A DNA stretch of 64,000 bases, taken from assembly GCA_043553855.1 (NCBI GenBank), contig CP121336.1, forward strand, positions 3,720,001-3,784,000, in the 5' to 3' direction. Source of the DNA: JAUIAS01 sp030425395. GTDB lineage: Bacteria; Pseudomonadota; Alphaproteobacteria; Rhodobacterales; Rhodobacteraceae. The notes under the pieces are model-generated. The model was not told where the DNA came from, did no database searches, and was given only the letters and a program-made list of their open reading frames with translations. This document shows positions 1 to 8,735 of the stretch, piece after piece. Position 1 is the stretch's first letter. Each line of letters starts with the position of its first letter. A program made the position numbers and the translations under genes.

Positions 1-2
1 CG

Positions 3-296
3 GCGGCGGCTGTCGCCCAGTTCCATGACGTCCATGAAAAAAGTGGAATGGTGTGGTGGGGTATGCTGACGACGGATGCCCGACGGCGCGGCGAGGGGAT
101 CGCGCTTGTTTTGGGTTCCATGGTCCTGCGCGATGTTCGGCAGAAGCTGGGGTTATCGCAATGCTTTACCGGGATCCGCACGGGAAACCTGCCTTCGGAG
201 GCGGTGTGTTCAAAGTTGGCGCTGTCGCGAACGAACTCGGTTGATCTGCTGGCGATCAACCCTGAGTCATTTGGCGGCGGACAGATAACCAAATGA
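3..296 (+). CDS. GNAT family N-acetyltransferase, C-terminal part (5' truncated by window edge)
   Basis: The reading frame is open from the window edge and ends at TGA 294-296, so only about 97 C-terminal residues are visible. They carry the GNAT acetyl-CoA loop RRRGEG after a beta strand ending in WWGML, and a later segment NLPSEAVCSKLAL that matches the usual motif B helix (N-x-P-S-x-x-x-C-x-K-L-G). GNAT enzymes transfer an acetyl group from acetyl-CoA to an amine. The acceptor cannot be judged from this piece. An internal ATG at 48 would remove part of the central sheet and is unlikely to be the start. Confidence 0.7.
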   Translation, partial: AAAVAQFHDVHEKSGMVWWGMLTTDARRRGEGIALVLGSMVLRDVRQKLGLSQCFTGIRTGNLPSEAVCSKLALSRTNSVDLLAINPESFGGGQITK

Positions 297-319
297 TATC
301 TGGGCGTTCTGCCTTGGCT

Positions 320-865
320 CTATTGCGCGCCCTTCCAGACTTCGGGTGTGACATAGACGAGGTTGTCGTCAACGCTGACCATCACCTCACCGTCCTGAAT
401 ATTGATCTGTAGCTTCATTGCGCGGCTGGCCAGTTTCGACAAGGCGTCCGTGTCGGTCTGTGTGAAATTCATGACCTGCAAATTGTCGAAACGGGTGGTG
501 CTGTTCTTGATTTTGTCCCACCACATTTCCGCAACCCGCCCGCCATAGGCATAGACAATGACGTTCGCAGCCTTGTTGCAGGATTGGCGGATGATTTTAT
601 CACTTGGCAGGCCAAGCGCGATCCATTGATCAATCTCGCCACTCAGGCTTTTGCGCCAGATATCCGGCTCGTCACCGGTGGACAGTCCTTTGGTCATCTC
701 AAGATGCTCATGGGCATTCAGGGCAAAGGCGACGATACGCACCATCATTCGTTCATCGGTTTCCGAGGGATGTTTCGCAACCGTCATTTTATGGGTCTCA
801 TAATAGTGGCGATCCATGTCAGAGACCGACAGTTCGATTTTATAAATGGTGGCATTCTGCGCCAT
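320..865 (-). CDS. yaeQ: YaeQ family protein
   Basis: This 181-residue protein matches the E. coli YaeQ layout over its whole length: ATIYK near the N terminus, HPSETDERMMVR around residues 32-43, GLSTGDEPDIW, an ELG-like IALGLPSDK block and the C-terminal INIQDGEVMVS. YaeQ proteins have a PD-(D/E)XK-nuclease-like fold, but their cellular role is not firmly known. An upstream TTG at 877 is directly adjacent to GGAGGT (878-883), so ATG 865, with a workable if slightly long spacing and the E. coli-like start MAQNATIYK, is preferred. It is monocistronic, with a truncated GNAT gene convergent on its 3' side. Confidence 0.9.
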   Translation of the reverse strand: MAQNATIYKIELSVSDMDRHYYETHKMTVAKHPSETDERMMVRIVAFALNAHEHLEMTKGLSTGDEPDIWRKSLSGEIDQWIALGLPSDKIIRQSCNKAANVIVYAYGGRVAEMWWDKIKNSTTRFDNLQVMNFTQTDTDALSKLASRAMKLQINIQDGEVMVSVDDNLVYVTPEVWKGAQ

Positions 866-1121
866 GATCTGTCCCAAACCTCCAAGGATCGGTTTGCCTA
901 CACCGTCTTGCCCTTCTTGGGAAGCGGATAGAGGCCGCCAATGCGCGCCGAGAGTGCCGCCGCACGGACGCTGCCAGATGAGCCGCGTACCGCGCGGCTT
1001 GTGGGAGAACCAACGGATCGGGTCTTGTGATTGTCTTATGGACAGGCTGCGAAACTCCGGCCTTGTGGAGCATATGCCATTTCAGGCATGACAGGCGCAG
1101 CGTCTGCGAAAGGTCTGAACC

Positions 1122-1286
1122 ATGGATTACTCAAAATCGGGAGCACCGAATATGGGCAAAAACAAGCCCCGCCACAATGAACACAACGCAAAAGGCACCG
1201 AGAAGAACCCGTTTGGCCAGAAAACCGCCAAAGCCGATCTTCTGGCGCGAATGAAGGCAGCGGCCGAGAAGAAGGAAAAAGGGTAG
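1122..1286 (+). CDS. Small basic hypothetical protein (54 aa)
   Basis: A short frame from ATG 1122 to TAG 1284-1286, with AAAGG about 8 bases upstream. The product is very hydrophilic and basic: an N-terminal MDYSKSGAPN, then KNKPRHNEHNAKG, NPFGQKT, and a lysine/alanine-rich helix ARMKAAAEKKEKG. An internal ATG at 1152 could give a 44-residue form. No signal peptide or membrane segment is seen. I do not recognise a family; the balanced charge and good ribosome binding site suggest a real gene, possibly nucleic-acid or ribosome associated, but that is a guess. Confidence 0.5.
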   Translation: MDYSKSGAPNMGKNKPRHNEHNAKGTEKNPFGQKTAKADLLARMKAAAEKKEKG

Positions 1287-1504
1287 GGGGTGTTCGGGCG
1301 GTTCCCGCCCATCCTGCAAGTCGCGGTGACGCTCCGCCCTGAGCGCAAGCCAACACATGCCGCGCCGTGCACCGAAGTCGGTTCTTGAGGGGCTGGGCCA
1401 AACCCCAGACCGATGATCCCGCACGCGCGATGAGTGCGGAAATATCGGAAGCCGTCTACGACAACATCCGACCAACTGCGCGCTGACTACGCCTGTTTTT
1501 GCAT

Positions 1505-2494
1505 TCAATCTGCGTCGGGTTCGCAGGTCAGCACGATCTTTCCCCGCGTGCCGGGGCTGAGCACCGCGAGATGGGCTTTGGCCGCCTCCGCCAGAGGGAA
1601 GTGCGCGCCCACGACCGGGCACAGGCTGCCATCCGCGAGGCCGGTCGAGATGCTTTGAAGTGCGGCTGAGACCAGATCGCGGGGGGCATTCCAAACGGCG
1701 GTTCCGGCGATGTCGAGTTCCTTCATCATCGCTACGCGTGGCGAGACGGTGACGTCGCCGCGACAGCCGATGATGACAATACGCCCGAAACTGGCGGCAA
1801 GCTCCATGTCCGCCGCAAGGTTCACATCGGCGAGCATTTCCAGAATCAGGTCAGGCCCATTTCCTGCCGTTGCCGCGCGGACCTGATCCAGATAGCCGTG
1901 TTCGTTGTGATTGACCGCAAGATCGACCCGTTCCGAGGAAAGTAGCGCAAGGCCCGCTTCGCTGCCAGCGCTGCCGATGACCCGCAGCCCAGCGCGGCGG
2001 GCCAGTTGGATTGCAGCCGTCCCGACCGCGCCGCTGGCACCGTGGATGAATACCGTTTCGCCCGCCTGCGCCCGGCCGCGAGTGAAGAGCGCAATATGGG
2101 CGGTGACATAAGGCACGCCCAGTGCCGCCGCTTGGGAAAAACTGACGCCATCCGGCAACGCCAGTACGTTTTCCGCCGGGCGCAAAACGTATTCGGCATA
2201 ACACCCGGTCAGATCCCGCCCAAGCGCCGCGCTGACAAAGACGCGGTCGCCCAACGCGACCGAGGTAACGCCGTCACCAACCGCTGCAACAACACCGGTG
2301 CAATCGCCGCCGGGGACATAGGGCAGTGTTGGAATGATCGCGTAATTGCCGGTCAACATGTAGGTATCGGCTGGATTCACACCGGCGGCGCGGATCTCGA
2401 TCAAGACCTCGCCGGGCCCCGGTTCAGGTGCCGGGATCTCGTCCAGAACCAGGTTTTCATGGTTTCCGAAAGCGTGGACGCGGATGGCCTTCAT
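1505..2494 (-). CDS. NAD(P)H:quinone oxidoreductase-like MDR protein
   Basis: A 329-residue medium-chain dehydrogenase/reductase of the zeta-crystallin/quinone oxidoreductase branch. The N-terminal catalytic half has AGVNPADTYMLTG (residues 38-50), and the Rossmann half has HGASGAVGTAAIQLA for the dinucleotide. The structural zinc cysteines of alcohol dehydrogenases are absent, as expected for this zinc-free branch. ATG 2494 is chosen because AAGGA precedes it and the first residues MKAIRVHAFG fit the family; an upstream frame to 2572 has no support. It starts 4 bases after the enolase-superfamily gene and is the last gene of the leftward catabolic operon. It could reduce an enone or quinone intermediate; the substrate is unknown. 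Confidence 0.85.
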   Translation of the reverse strand: MKAIRVHAFGNHENLVLDEIPAPEPGPGEVLIEIRAAGVNPADTYMLTGNYAIIPTLPYVPGGDCTGVVAAVGDGVTSVALGDRVFVSAALGRDLTGCYAEYVLRPAENVLALPDGVSFSQAAALGVPYVTAHIALFTRGRAQAGETVFIHGASGAVGTAAIQLARRAGLRVIGSAGSEAGLALLSSERVDLAVNHNEHGYLDQVRAATAGNGPDLILEMLADVNLAADMELAASFGRIVIIGCRGDVTVSPRVAMMKELDIAGTAVWNAPRDLVSAALQSISTGLADGSLCPVVGAHFPLAEAAKAHLAVLSPGTRGKIVLTCEPDAD

Positions 2495-2498
2495 CTGG

Positions 2499-3647
2499 TC
2501 ATGTTCCTTGTTCAAGATCGGATGCCCAAGTGGCATAGGGCCTGAGCGCGGCCAGGTCCAGTTCCGCGCCAAGCCCAGGGCCGGTTGTCAGCGGCACCGT
2601 GCCTTCGCTGACCGGCAACAGGTCGCCCACGATCAGCTCGCGCCCGGCATTGGGGTGGCAGTCCATTTCAAGGGTGCCCGGCCCGCCCGCCGCGGCGAGC
2701 GCATGAAGCGATGCGAGGCTGGCAATGCCGCCACCGAAAACATGCGGGCAATACTCGGCCCCTGCCGCCAGCGCCGCGCGGGCCACGCGCATGCAGCCGG
2801 TGATGCCACCCCACTTTGTGATGTCAGGTTGGTAGACCCTGAGCGCGCCCCGGTCGATCCAGACGGCGAAATCCTCGCCACGCAGGTTCTCTCCGCCTGC
2901 CAGCGCGATCAGCGAAGTCCGGGCCAGAGTGTCCCACTCTGCCAACGGTGTATCCACCCGCATCGGCTCTTCATACCAACGCAGGTCATGTTCCGCTGCG
3001 GCGCGGGCCATGTCAGCAGCGTCTTCCGGGCGATATGACTGGTTGGCGTCTATCATGAAGTCGCAATCCGGGCCGATGGCTGCGCGGACCGCAGCGATGT
3101 TGGCCAGATCTTTTGAACGGTCGAAGCCGATCTTCAGCTTGAAGGCGCGGTGGCCCTCGGCGTGGCGGGCAGCGGCAAATTCGGCGGCACCGTCAGGGTT
3201 GATGCCGGTGGCGTAGACCGGCACGCGCGGCATGGGCGTATCAGAGAGCATTGCGGCCAGCGGCAAGCCGGCCCGGCGTGCGGCCATGTCCCAGAGCGCA
3301 ATGTCGAGCCCGGCAATCACCTGCGCCACCGGGCCGACCTCACCGGTTTGCAGAACCAGAACCTCTGTCAGCTTGCTGAGGTGATCAAACGCCTCGGAGG
3401 GCGCGCCGAACCTTTTTCCGACAAGCGCCTGCCCAAGGTCCACGGCCAGCCGGGCGCGGTGTTCGGCACCGACGGCGGGCCAGTTCGACCAGACCTCGCC
3501 CCAGCCCTGCGCGCCTGATGAATCAGTGACCCGGACCAGCACCATTGGGCGATCGCGGAACGTGCCGAAGGCCACCTTGATCGGCTGGTCAATGGGCATG
3601 CGAAAGGCGAAGGCGTCGACACGGGCGATGGTCGGGGAGGCAGTCAT
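2499..3647 (-). CDS. Mandelate racemase/muconate lactonizing (enolase superfamily) protein, likely sugar-acid dehydratase
   Basis: A 382-residue enolase-superfamily protein. It shows the capping domain followed by the barrel with KLKIG (general base lysine), metal ligands in DANQ, YEEP and GGEN, then QPDITKWGG and CPHVFGGG. The last two supply the Asp-His pair that defines the mandelate racemase subgroup, whose members often dehydrate aldonic or aldaric acids after abstraction of the alpha proton. AAAGGA lies 7 bases before ATG 3647. It is fourth in the leftward operon, after ALDH, SDR and SMP-30 lactonase, so dehydration of the acid released by the lactonase is a sensible inferred role. Confidence 0.88.
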   Translation of the reverse strand: MTASPTIARVDAFAFRMPIDQPIKVAFGTFRDRPMVLVRVTDSSGAQGWGEVWSNWPAVGAEHRARLAVDLGQALVGKRFGAPSEAFDHLSKLTEVLVLQTGEVGPVAQVIAGLDIALWDMAARRAGLPLAAMLSDTPMPRVPVYATGINPDGAAEFAAARHAEGHRAFKLKIGFDRSKDLANIAAVRAAIGPDCDFMIDANQSYRPEDAADMARAAAEHDLRWYEEPMRVDTPLAEWDTLARTSLIALAGGENLRGEDFAVWIDRGALRVYQPDITKWGGITGCMRVARAALAAGAEYCPHVFGGGIASLASLHALAAAGGPGTLEMDCHPNAGRELIVGDLLPVSEGTVPLTTGPGLGAELDLAALRPYATWASDLEQGT

Positions 3648-3659
3648 CAGGGGGTCCTT

Positions 3660-4559
3660 TCAGCAAAGCGGCAGGGTGACGCGGGGTTCCGGCAGCCCGG
3701 GCACGGACACCCGGCAGGCAAACAGTGCGCCCGCGAGAGGGCGCGCCGCGCGTTCGTCCTCGGTCATGTTCTGGCAGGTGGTGGTGATGTAGAGCGTGCG
3801 CAGATCAGGCCCGCCCAAGGTGCAGGCTGTGGGCCTGTCCACCGACATTTCGACGATGCCCGAAAGGCTGCCATCGGGCGCGCGGCGCACGACGCGCGCG
3901 CCGTTGAACTCGGCAACCCAAAGGTGGCCTTCGGAATCCACGGTGGCACCATCGGGAAAGGCGGGGGGCGTGGATCGGGCAAAGGGGCGGGGCGGTCCGA
4001 TTTCAGCGGTGGCTGTGTCGAAATCGAAGACGTCAATCCGGTGGGCAAGGGAATCGGCGAAATACATCTGCCGCCCGTCCGGGCTCCAGGCCAGCGCATT
4101 CGGAATCGAGATACCTGTCAGAACCTGCGTCAGTCCCGATGCCCCGAGGCGGTAGAGCGTGCCTTCGGGTGCGCGGGTGACGTTGTGCATCGTGCCCGCC
4201 CAGAACCGGCCCTGTCGGTCGGTCCGTCCGTCGTTCCAGCGGTGTCCGTCGATCGCGGGTAACTCGGCAAGCGTTTCGAACGCGCCGGTCGCCGGGCTCC
4301 ACAGCGCCACCCGGTTTTCCAGAGCCACGATCAGGTCGGTGCCTTCGGTCAAGGCCAGCGCGCCGACCATGCCGGGCATCTCCCAACTGTCGAACGCCCC
4401 GGTTTCCGGGTCGAGCCTGCGGATCGCCGGGCGGCGGATATCGACCCACCAAAGCAGCCCTGCGCGGGCATCCCATGTCGGGCACTCGCCAAGGATGTCC
4501 CGGCTCGTCCCGACCCGCCGAGGCCCGCCGGGGGCGGTTTCAGATACAGCGTCCGCCAT
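3660..4559 (-). CDS. SMP-30/gluconolactonase family lactonase
   Basis: A 299-residue six-bladed propeller of the SMP-30/gluconolaconase/LRE family. It contains LGECPTWD near residue 24 (metal-binding Glu), RWNDGRTDRQGRFWAGTM in the middle, SIPNALAWSPDGR and YFADS, and DGATVDSEGHLWVAEF, which carry the Asn and Asp metal ligands. These enzymes open sugar lactones with a divalent cation in the cytoplasm. ATG 4559 lies inside the end of the SDR gene (20-base overlap), indicating translational coupling; longer upstream starts would run through that gene. The SDR-lactonase pairing is what oxidation of an aldose to lactone followed by hydrolysis would need. Confidence 0.9.
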   Translation of the reverse strand: MADAVSETAPGGPRRVGTSRDILGECPTWDARAGLLWWVDIRRPAIRRLDPETGAFDSWEMPGMVGALALTEGTDLIVALENRVALWSPATGAFETLAELPAIDGHRWNDGRTDRQGRFWAGTMHNVTRAPEGTLYRLGASGLTQVLTGISIPNALAWSPDGRQMYFADSLAHRIDVFDFDTATAEIGPPRPFARSTPPAFPDGATVDSEGHLWVAEFNGARVVRRAPDGSLSGIVEMSVDRPTACTLGGPDLRTLYITTTCQNMTEDERAARPLAGALFACRVSVPGLPEPRVTLPLC

Positions 4560-5286
4560 CGACTTCCAGCACTGTTCCAGTGACCATTGCGGCTTCGTCC
4601 GAGGCCAGGAAAAGCGCGCCGTTGGCGATGTCATGCGGCGTCGAAAGGCGCCCCAACGGAATTGTCGCGCGGAACTGGGCCCGTTTTTCGGGCGTGTCCT
4701 CACCCATGAACTGGGCGAGCAGAGGTGTTTCGCCCGCCACAGGGGCGATGGCATTGACCCTGATCTGATCCGGCGCCAGTTCAATCGCCATGGCTTTGGT
4801 CAACAGGTTCACCGCGCCCTTGGACGCATTGTACCAGACCAAACCGGGGCGAGGGCGCAACCCGGCGGTGGAACCGATGTTGACAATGTTGCCGCCACCC
4901 TGGCCCCGGAAATGCGGGATAACCGCCTGGCTCATCAGGTAGATCGACTTGACGTTCACGTCGAAGACGCGGTCGTATTCCTCTTCGGTGACATCCAGAA
5001 GCGGCTTGTTGCGATGGGTGGTGCCCGCGTTGTTGACCACGATATCCAGCTGGCTGAAGGCGGCGATCACCTCGTCCACAACCTTCTTCAACGCCGCTCC
5101 GTCGGTCACATCACATCCGAACGCGATGGTCCCGCCGCCGATCTCTTGGGCGGCTTCCCGGGCTTTATCGGCATTGAGATCGAGGATGGCGACACGCGCG
5201 CCTTCTTCGGTGAAACGTTGGGCAATGCCGAGGCCGAAGCCTTGCGCGGCGCCGGTGACGATGGCTGTCTTGTTCTTCAGACGCAT
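4540..5286 (-). CDS. Short-chain dehydrogenase/reductase (SDR), probably sugar dehydrogenase
   Basis: A 248-residue classical SDR: TGAAQGFGLG nucleotide loop at residues 11-20, LDLN after the second strand (acidic, suggesting NAD preference), NNAGT, IGSTAGLR with the catalytic serine, YNASKGA with the catalytic Tyr and Lys, and a C-terminal TVLEVDGG. AAGGA precedes ATG 5286. It lies 11 bases downstream of the aldehyde dehydrogenase and overlaps the SMP-30 gene. By context it may oxidise a sugar at C1 to the lactone, as the SDRs of glucose and sulfoquinovose oxidation do; the substrate is inference only. Confidence 0.88.
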   Translation of the reverse strand: MRLKNKTAIVTGAAQGFGLGIAQRFTEEGARVAILDLNADKAREAAQEIGGGTIAFGCDVTDGAALKKVVDEVIAAFSQLDIVVNNAGTTHRNKPLLDVTEEEYDRVFDVNVKSIYLMSQAVIPHFRGQGGGNIVNIGSTAGLRPRPGLVWYNASKGAVNLLTKAMAIELAPDQIRVNAIAPVAGETPLLAQFMGEDTPEKRAQFRATIPLGRLSTPHDIANGALFLASDEAAMVTGTVLEVDGGRCI

Positions 5287-5297
5287 TGGTACGGTCC

Positions 5298-6761
5298 TTA
5301 TCCGTGATTGAGTACGATGGTTTTCGAGGCCGAGAATTCATAGAGCGCTTCGAACTCCTTTTCGCGGCCGTGGCCGGATTTCTTGACCCCGCCAAAGGGC
5401 AGTTCGATCCCGCCCGCGGCCCCAAAGCCGTTGACGAAGACCTGCCCGCACTGCATGGCGCGGGCCACCCGCATCGAGCGGTTGGTATTCCCCGTCCAGA
5501 TGCCCGCAACCAGCCCGTAATCGGTGCCGTTCGCGAGCGAAATGGCGTCGGCCTCATCCTCGAACGGAATCAGCGACAGCACCGGGCCGAAAACCTCTTC
5601 GTTTGCGATGTGGGCGTCGCGCGGGACCGGGCCGAAAAGCGTCGGCTGCACATAGAAACCCGCCTTGGGTGCATTGCCCGCAATCTGGCCTTGCGCCAGC
5701 AACGGAACCCCCGCGGCCTTTGCCTCGGCCACAAATTGTTTCACCCGCGCCTGCTGCTTGGCGGTGACCATTGCGCCCAGATCAAGATCCTGATCGTGCG
5801 GGCCGGCTGTGGTGGTGGCGAAACGGCGCGTCAGTTCCTCGGCGATCTGTTCATAGATCGGGCGTTCGATCAGAACCCGGCTTCCGGCCGAGCAGGTCTG
5901 GCCACCGTTTTGAAGGATGGCCTTGACCAGAACAGGCGTCGCTGTCTCGAGATCGGCATCGGCAAATACGATCTGGGGCGACTTGCCGCCCAATTCCAAC
6001 GTGCAGCCGATGTGATTTTCAGCCGCTGCCTTCTGCACAAGCGTGCCCACCTCGGGGCTGCCAGTGAAGGAGATGTAGTTGATGTCCGGATGTGCCGTCA
6101 GCGCCGCGCCCGCCTCGGCACCGAGGCCGAAAACGATGTTCAGCACACCTTCGGGAATGCCAACCTCGAGCGCCAGTTCGGCAATCCTGAGCAGCGTCAG
6201 CCCGGCATCCTCGGCCGGTTTGACCACGCATGTATTGCCGCAGGCCAGCGAGGCACCGACGGAACGACCGAAAATCTGGCTGGGATAGTTCCACGGAACG
6301 ATATGGCCGGTAACGCCATGCGGATCACGCACCACGGCGACGGTATATCCGTTGAGAAAGGGAATGGTCTCGCCATGCAGTTTGTCGGCGGCCGAACCGT
6401 AATATTCAAAATAGCGTGCGGTGGCGACGATGTCGGCGCGGCCCTGGCTGATCGGTTTGCCGGTATCGAGCGATTCGATCGCGCCGAGTTCATCGGTCCG
6501 CGCCAGGATGGCTTCTCCCAGTTTCATCAAGAGCCGTCCGCGTTCAATCGCGGTGAAGCGGCACCATGTGGTGTCAAAGGCATGGCGCGCAGCACGCACC
6601 GCGTGATCGACTTCGGCGGCACCAGAGCGCGGGATCGAACCGAACCCGGTGCCGTCCGATGGGGCAAGGGTGTCGAGGATACGCCCGTCATCTGCATCTT
6701 GGGGAAGGCCGGCAATGAGGTTGCGATAAACCTTGTGCGTTTCAGAGGTGACGGCGTCCAT
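5298..6761 (-). CDS. NAD(P)-dependent aldehyde dehydrogenase
   Basis: A full-length 487-residue ALDH. It has the oxyanion Asn in VPWNYP, the NAD-site segment VVKPAEDAGLT, SFTGSPEVG, the general base Glu in LELGGKSPQ and the nucleophile Cys in GGQTCSAGS, followed by EEVFGPVLS and the C-terminal PFGGVKKSGHGRE. AGGAGA lies 9 bases before ATG 6761. It is the first gene of the leftward operon, directly behind an operator-like repeat. Overall it resembles the betaine-aldehyde/succinate-semialdehyde group. In this operon a C3 aldehyde such as sulfolactaldehyde or a glyceraldehyde analogue is a possible substrate, but the sequence alone does not show which. Confidence 0.92.
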   Translation of the reverse strand: MDAVTSETHKVYRNLIAGLPQDADDGRILDTLAPSDGTGFGSIPRSGAAEVDHAVRAARHAFDTTWCRFTAIERGRLLMKLGEAILARTDELGAIESLDTGKPISQGRADIVATARYFEYYGSAADKLHGETIPFLNGYTVAVVRDPHGVTGHIVPWNYPSQIFGRSVGASLACGNTCVVKPAEDAGLTLLRIAELALEVGIPEGVLNIVFGLGAEAGAALTAHPDINYISFTGSPEVGTLVQKAAAENHIGCTLELGGKSPQIVFADADLETATPVLVKAILQNGGQTCSAGSRVLIERPIYEQIAEELTRRFATTTAGPHDQDLDLGAMVTAKQQARVKQFVAEAKAAGVPLLAQGQIAGNAPKAGFYVQPTLFGPVPRDAHIANEEVFGPVLSLIPFEDEADAISLANGTDYGLVAGIWTGNTNRSMRVARAMQCGQVFVNGFGAAGGIELPFGGVKKSGHGREKEFEALYEFSASKTIVLNHG

Positions 6762-6800
6762 GAAAACATCTCCTGCGATGGATGGCGTGTTGGCGAGGGC

Positions 6801-6830
6801 ATACTACTTGTAATTAAACTTTACAAGCAA
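6801..6830 (-). promoter_or_regulatory. Promoter of the leftward catabolic operon with the operator in its spacer
   Basis: Read on the minus strand, TTGCTT (6830-6825) and TAGTAT (6806-6801) are separated by 18 bases and sit about 40 bases ahead of the aldehyde dehydrogenase start. The perfect repeat 6807-6827 fills the spacer, a position at which a bound repressor would exclude RNA polymerase. The elements were picked by eye. Confidence 0.4.
6807..6827. promoter_or_regulatory. Candidate GntR operator: perfect inverted repeat CTTGTAA-N7-TTACAAG
   Basis: Seven-base perfect arms with a 7-base spacer in the 116-base gap between divergent genes (aldehyde dehydrogenase leftward, D-2-hydroxyacid dehydrogenase rightward). 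The right arm recurs exactly, with the same spacing, ahead of the gntR gene (18033-18053), and a degenerate copy lies ahead of the transporter genes (8918-8938). This makes the cluster's own GntR/FCD regulator the likely ligand. Confidence 0.55.
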
Positions 6831-6877
6831 AAAACATGTAACTAGCCATCTAGAAATCATCAAGAGGAGACTCCGGC

Positions 6878-7879
6878 ATGGAGGGTAGTCCACATGAACA
6901 GAGCAGCGAAGCCGCGGCGCGCATAGTCGTAACGCGGGCTTTGCCGACAGAGTTGAGGGAAAGGATCACCCGGAGCTGGGCTGCGTGGTTCAACCCCGAT
7001 GACCGGACGCTGAGCACCGATGAACTGGTGCAACATGCGACGCGGCACCGGGCCGAGGTGCTTCTTGTCATGGCGATGGACCGTATCGACGCGGCCTTTA
7101 TCGCTCAATTGCCCGAATGCGTGCGGCTGATCGCAACGCTGTCGGTCGGGCACGATCATATCGATCTGGATGCGGCGCGGGCGCGCGGCATTGCCGTGGT
7201 GCATACCCCCGACATCCTGTCAGATGCGGTGTCCGAGATCGCCATCATGCTGATGCTCTGCGCCGCCCGGCGCGCCCGCGAGGGCGAACAGATGCTTTAC
7301 GACCAGACTTGGGGCGGCTGGTCGCCCACCCAGTTGCTGGGCCGCGATGTGACAGGTGCCCGACTGGGCGTGCTGGGCATGGGGCGGATCGGGCGCACCA
7401 TTGCGCATCGGGCGCGGGCCGCGTTCGACATGCAACTGCATTATCACAATCGGTCGCGCCTTGCGTCTGACCTCGAAAAGGGGGCTGCGTATCACGCGAG
7501 TGTCGAGAGCCTGTTGGAGAACAGCGACTTCCTGGTTCTGGCGGCACCGTCAAACCCGCAAACGCGGGGCATTCTGAACGCCGAGCGTATTGCGCGGCTG
7601 CCACGCGGTGCCATCGTGGTGAATATTGCACGGGGCGATCTGGTGGACGATCCGGCACTGATTGACGGGCTGGCATCCGGCCATGTCGGCGCTGCGGGGC
7701 TCGATGTTTTCAATAATGAACCCGACATTCATCCCGGATATCTGAGCCTTCCGAACGTCTTCCTGCAGCCGCATCAAGGCAGCTCGACCATCGGAACCCG
7801 CGTGCGCATGGGGCATATGCTGCTTGACACGATTGAGATCTGTTGCGCCGGCGGTGACGCCGCAAACCGGCTCGTGTAG
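6878..7879 (+). CDS. D-2-hydroxyacid dehydrogenase (GyaR/SlcC-like)
   Basis: A 333-residue NAD(P)-dependent D-isomer-specific 2-hydroxyacid dehydrogenase. The Rossmann loop GMGRIGRT is near residue 166, NIARGD holds the catalytic Arg, NNEPDIHP the Glu and LQPHQGSS the His that completes the proton relay. GAGGAGA precedes ATG 6878 at good spacing. Relatives reduce glyoxylate or hydroxypyruvate; the known (S)-sulfolactate dehydrogenase SlcC also belongs to this family, which matters because of the UxaA/SuyAB-like genes downstream. It is divergent from the ALDH operon and shares its operator region, and it is followed 11 bases later by an SDR gene. Confidence 0.88.
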   Translation: MEGSPHEQSSEAAARIVVTRALPTELRERITRSWAAWFNPDDRTLSTDELVQHATRHRAEVLLVMAMDRIDAAFIAQLPECVRLIATLSVGHDHIDLDAARARGIAVVHTPDILSDAVSEIAIMLMLCAARRAREGEQMLYDQTWGGWSPTQLLGRDVTGARLGVLGMGRIGRTIAHRARAAFDMQLHYHNRSRLASDLEKGAAYHASVESLLENSDFLVLAAPSNPQTRGILNAERIARLPRGAIVVNIARGDLVDDPALIDGLASGHVGAAGLDVFNNEPDIHPGYLSLPNVFLQPHQGSSTIGTRVRMGHMLLDTIEICCAGGDAANRLV

Positions 7880-7890
7880 GGGCTTAATAC

Positions 7891-8679
7891 ATGGAAAACA
7901 ATATGTTGGAACATCTTCGACCGTCACATCTTTTTTCACTTGAAGGGCGCGTGGCGCTGATTACCGGGGCTGCGGGGGGTATTGCCTCGGGCGTGTCCGA
8001 GGCGTTTGCCGCGGCTGGCGCGAAGCTGATTCTCGCGGATCTGAGCGAGCGGGTGCACGAACGTGCGCAGGCTCTGCGCGACGCCGGTGCCGAGGTGCAA
8101 TCGCTCACTTTCGACGTCAACGATGCCGAGGCCGCGCGGCGCGCCGTGGAGGAGGCCGCAGAAATCTGGGGAAGGCTCGACATTCTTGTCAACAATGCCG
8201 CCGTGATCGTGCGCAAACCCTTTCTGGAATTGGAAGATTCGGATTGGCGCAAAGTGATCGACACGGATCTCAACGCCTATTTCACCGTCGCTCAGGCGGC
8301 AGCGAAAATCATGGTGCGGCAAGGGGCCGGGCGGATCATAAACATGGGCTCGATCATGGGTCACGTCTCGCGGCCCAATCTGGTGCCCTATGTCTCTGCC
8401 AAGGGGGCGGTACACTCTTTCGCGCAGGCCGTTGCTGCCGATCTGGCGGGCACAGGTGTCACCGTGAACGTGTTGGCTCCGGGCTATACAATGACCGAGT
8501 TCAGCCAGGCGAATGTGAAGGATTTCCACGATTTCGTGCGTGACTGGACCCCTTGCAGGCGCTGGGGAAAACCGCAGGACATCGCTGGAGCGGCCCTGCT
8601 TCTGGCCTCGGATGCGGGGGCGTATATCAACGGGCAGGTCATCTATATTGATGGCGGATTTACCGCGGTCACGCGCTGA
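7891..8679 (+). CDS. Short-chain dehydrogenase/reductase (gluconate 5-dehydrogenase-like)
   Basis: A 262-residue SDR with TGAAGGIASG (nucleotide loop, residues 26-35), LADLSE (acidic end of strand 2), NNAAVI, MGSIMGHVS (Ser), YVSAKGA (catalytic Tyr-Lys) and a C-terminal YIDGGFT. The N-terminal extension before GRVALITG resembles gluconate 5-dehydrogenases and similar polyol/ketoacid reductases. Two starts are possible (ATG 7891 or 7903). The gene follows the hydroxyacid dehydrogenase closely and ends 26 bases before a strong hairpin, so these two genes form a short operon. Substrate unknown. Confidence 0.86.
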   Translation: MENNMLEHLRPSHLFSLEGRVALITGAAGGIASGVSEAFAAAGAKLILADLSERVHERAQALRDAGAEVQSLTFDVNDAEAARRAVEEAAEIWGRLDILVNNAAVIVRKPFLELEDSDWRKVIDTDLNAYFTVAQAAAKIMVRQGAGRIINMGSIMGHVSRPNLVPYVSAKGAVHSFAQAVAADLAGTGVTVNVLAPGYTMTEFSQANVKDFHDFVRDWTPCRRWGKPQDIAGAALLLASDAGAYINGQVIYIDGGFTAVTR

Positions 8680-8705
8680 CGCGCTAAACTGTTAATAGGG
8701 ATTTC

Positions 8706-8735
8706 AAAGGCCGCGCCCATCCGGGCGCGGCCTTT
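8706..8735 (+). terminator. Hairpin terminator after the dehydrogenase pair
   Basis: A perfect 13-base-pair stem (AAAGGCCGCGCCC with its complement) around a 4-base loop begins 26 bases after the SDR stop codon. It ends in only three T residues, so it is a strong hairpin with a weak U tract. It separates the dehydrogenase pair from the importer operon, which has its own promoter. Confidence 0.6.

Noticed and set aside
5286..6845. 519-codon plus-strand open frame
   Set aside because: Antisense to the aldehyde dehydrogenase gene; no motif.
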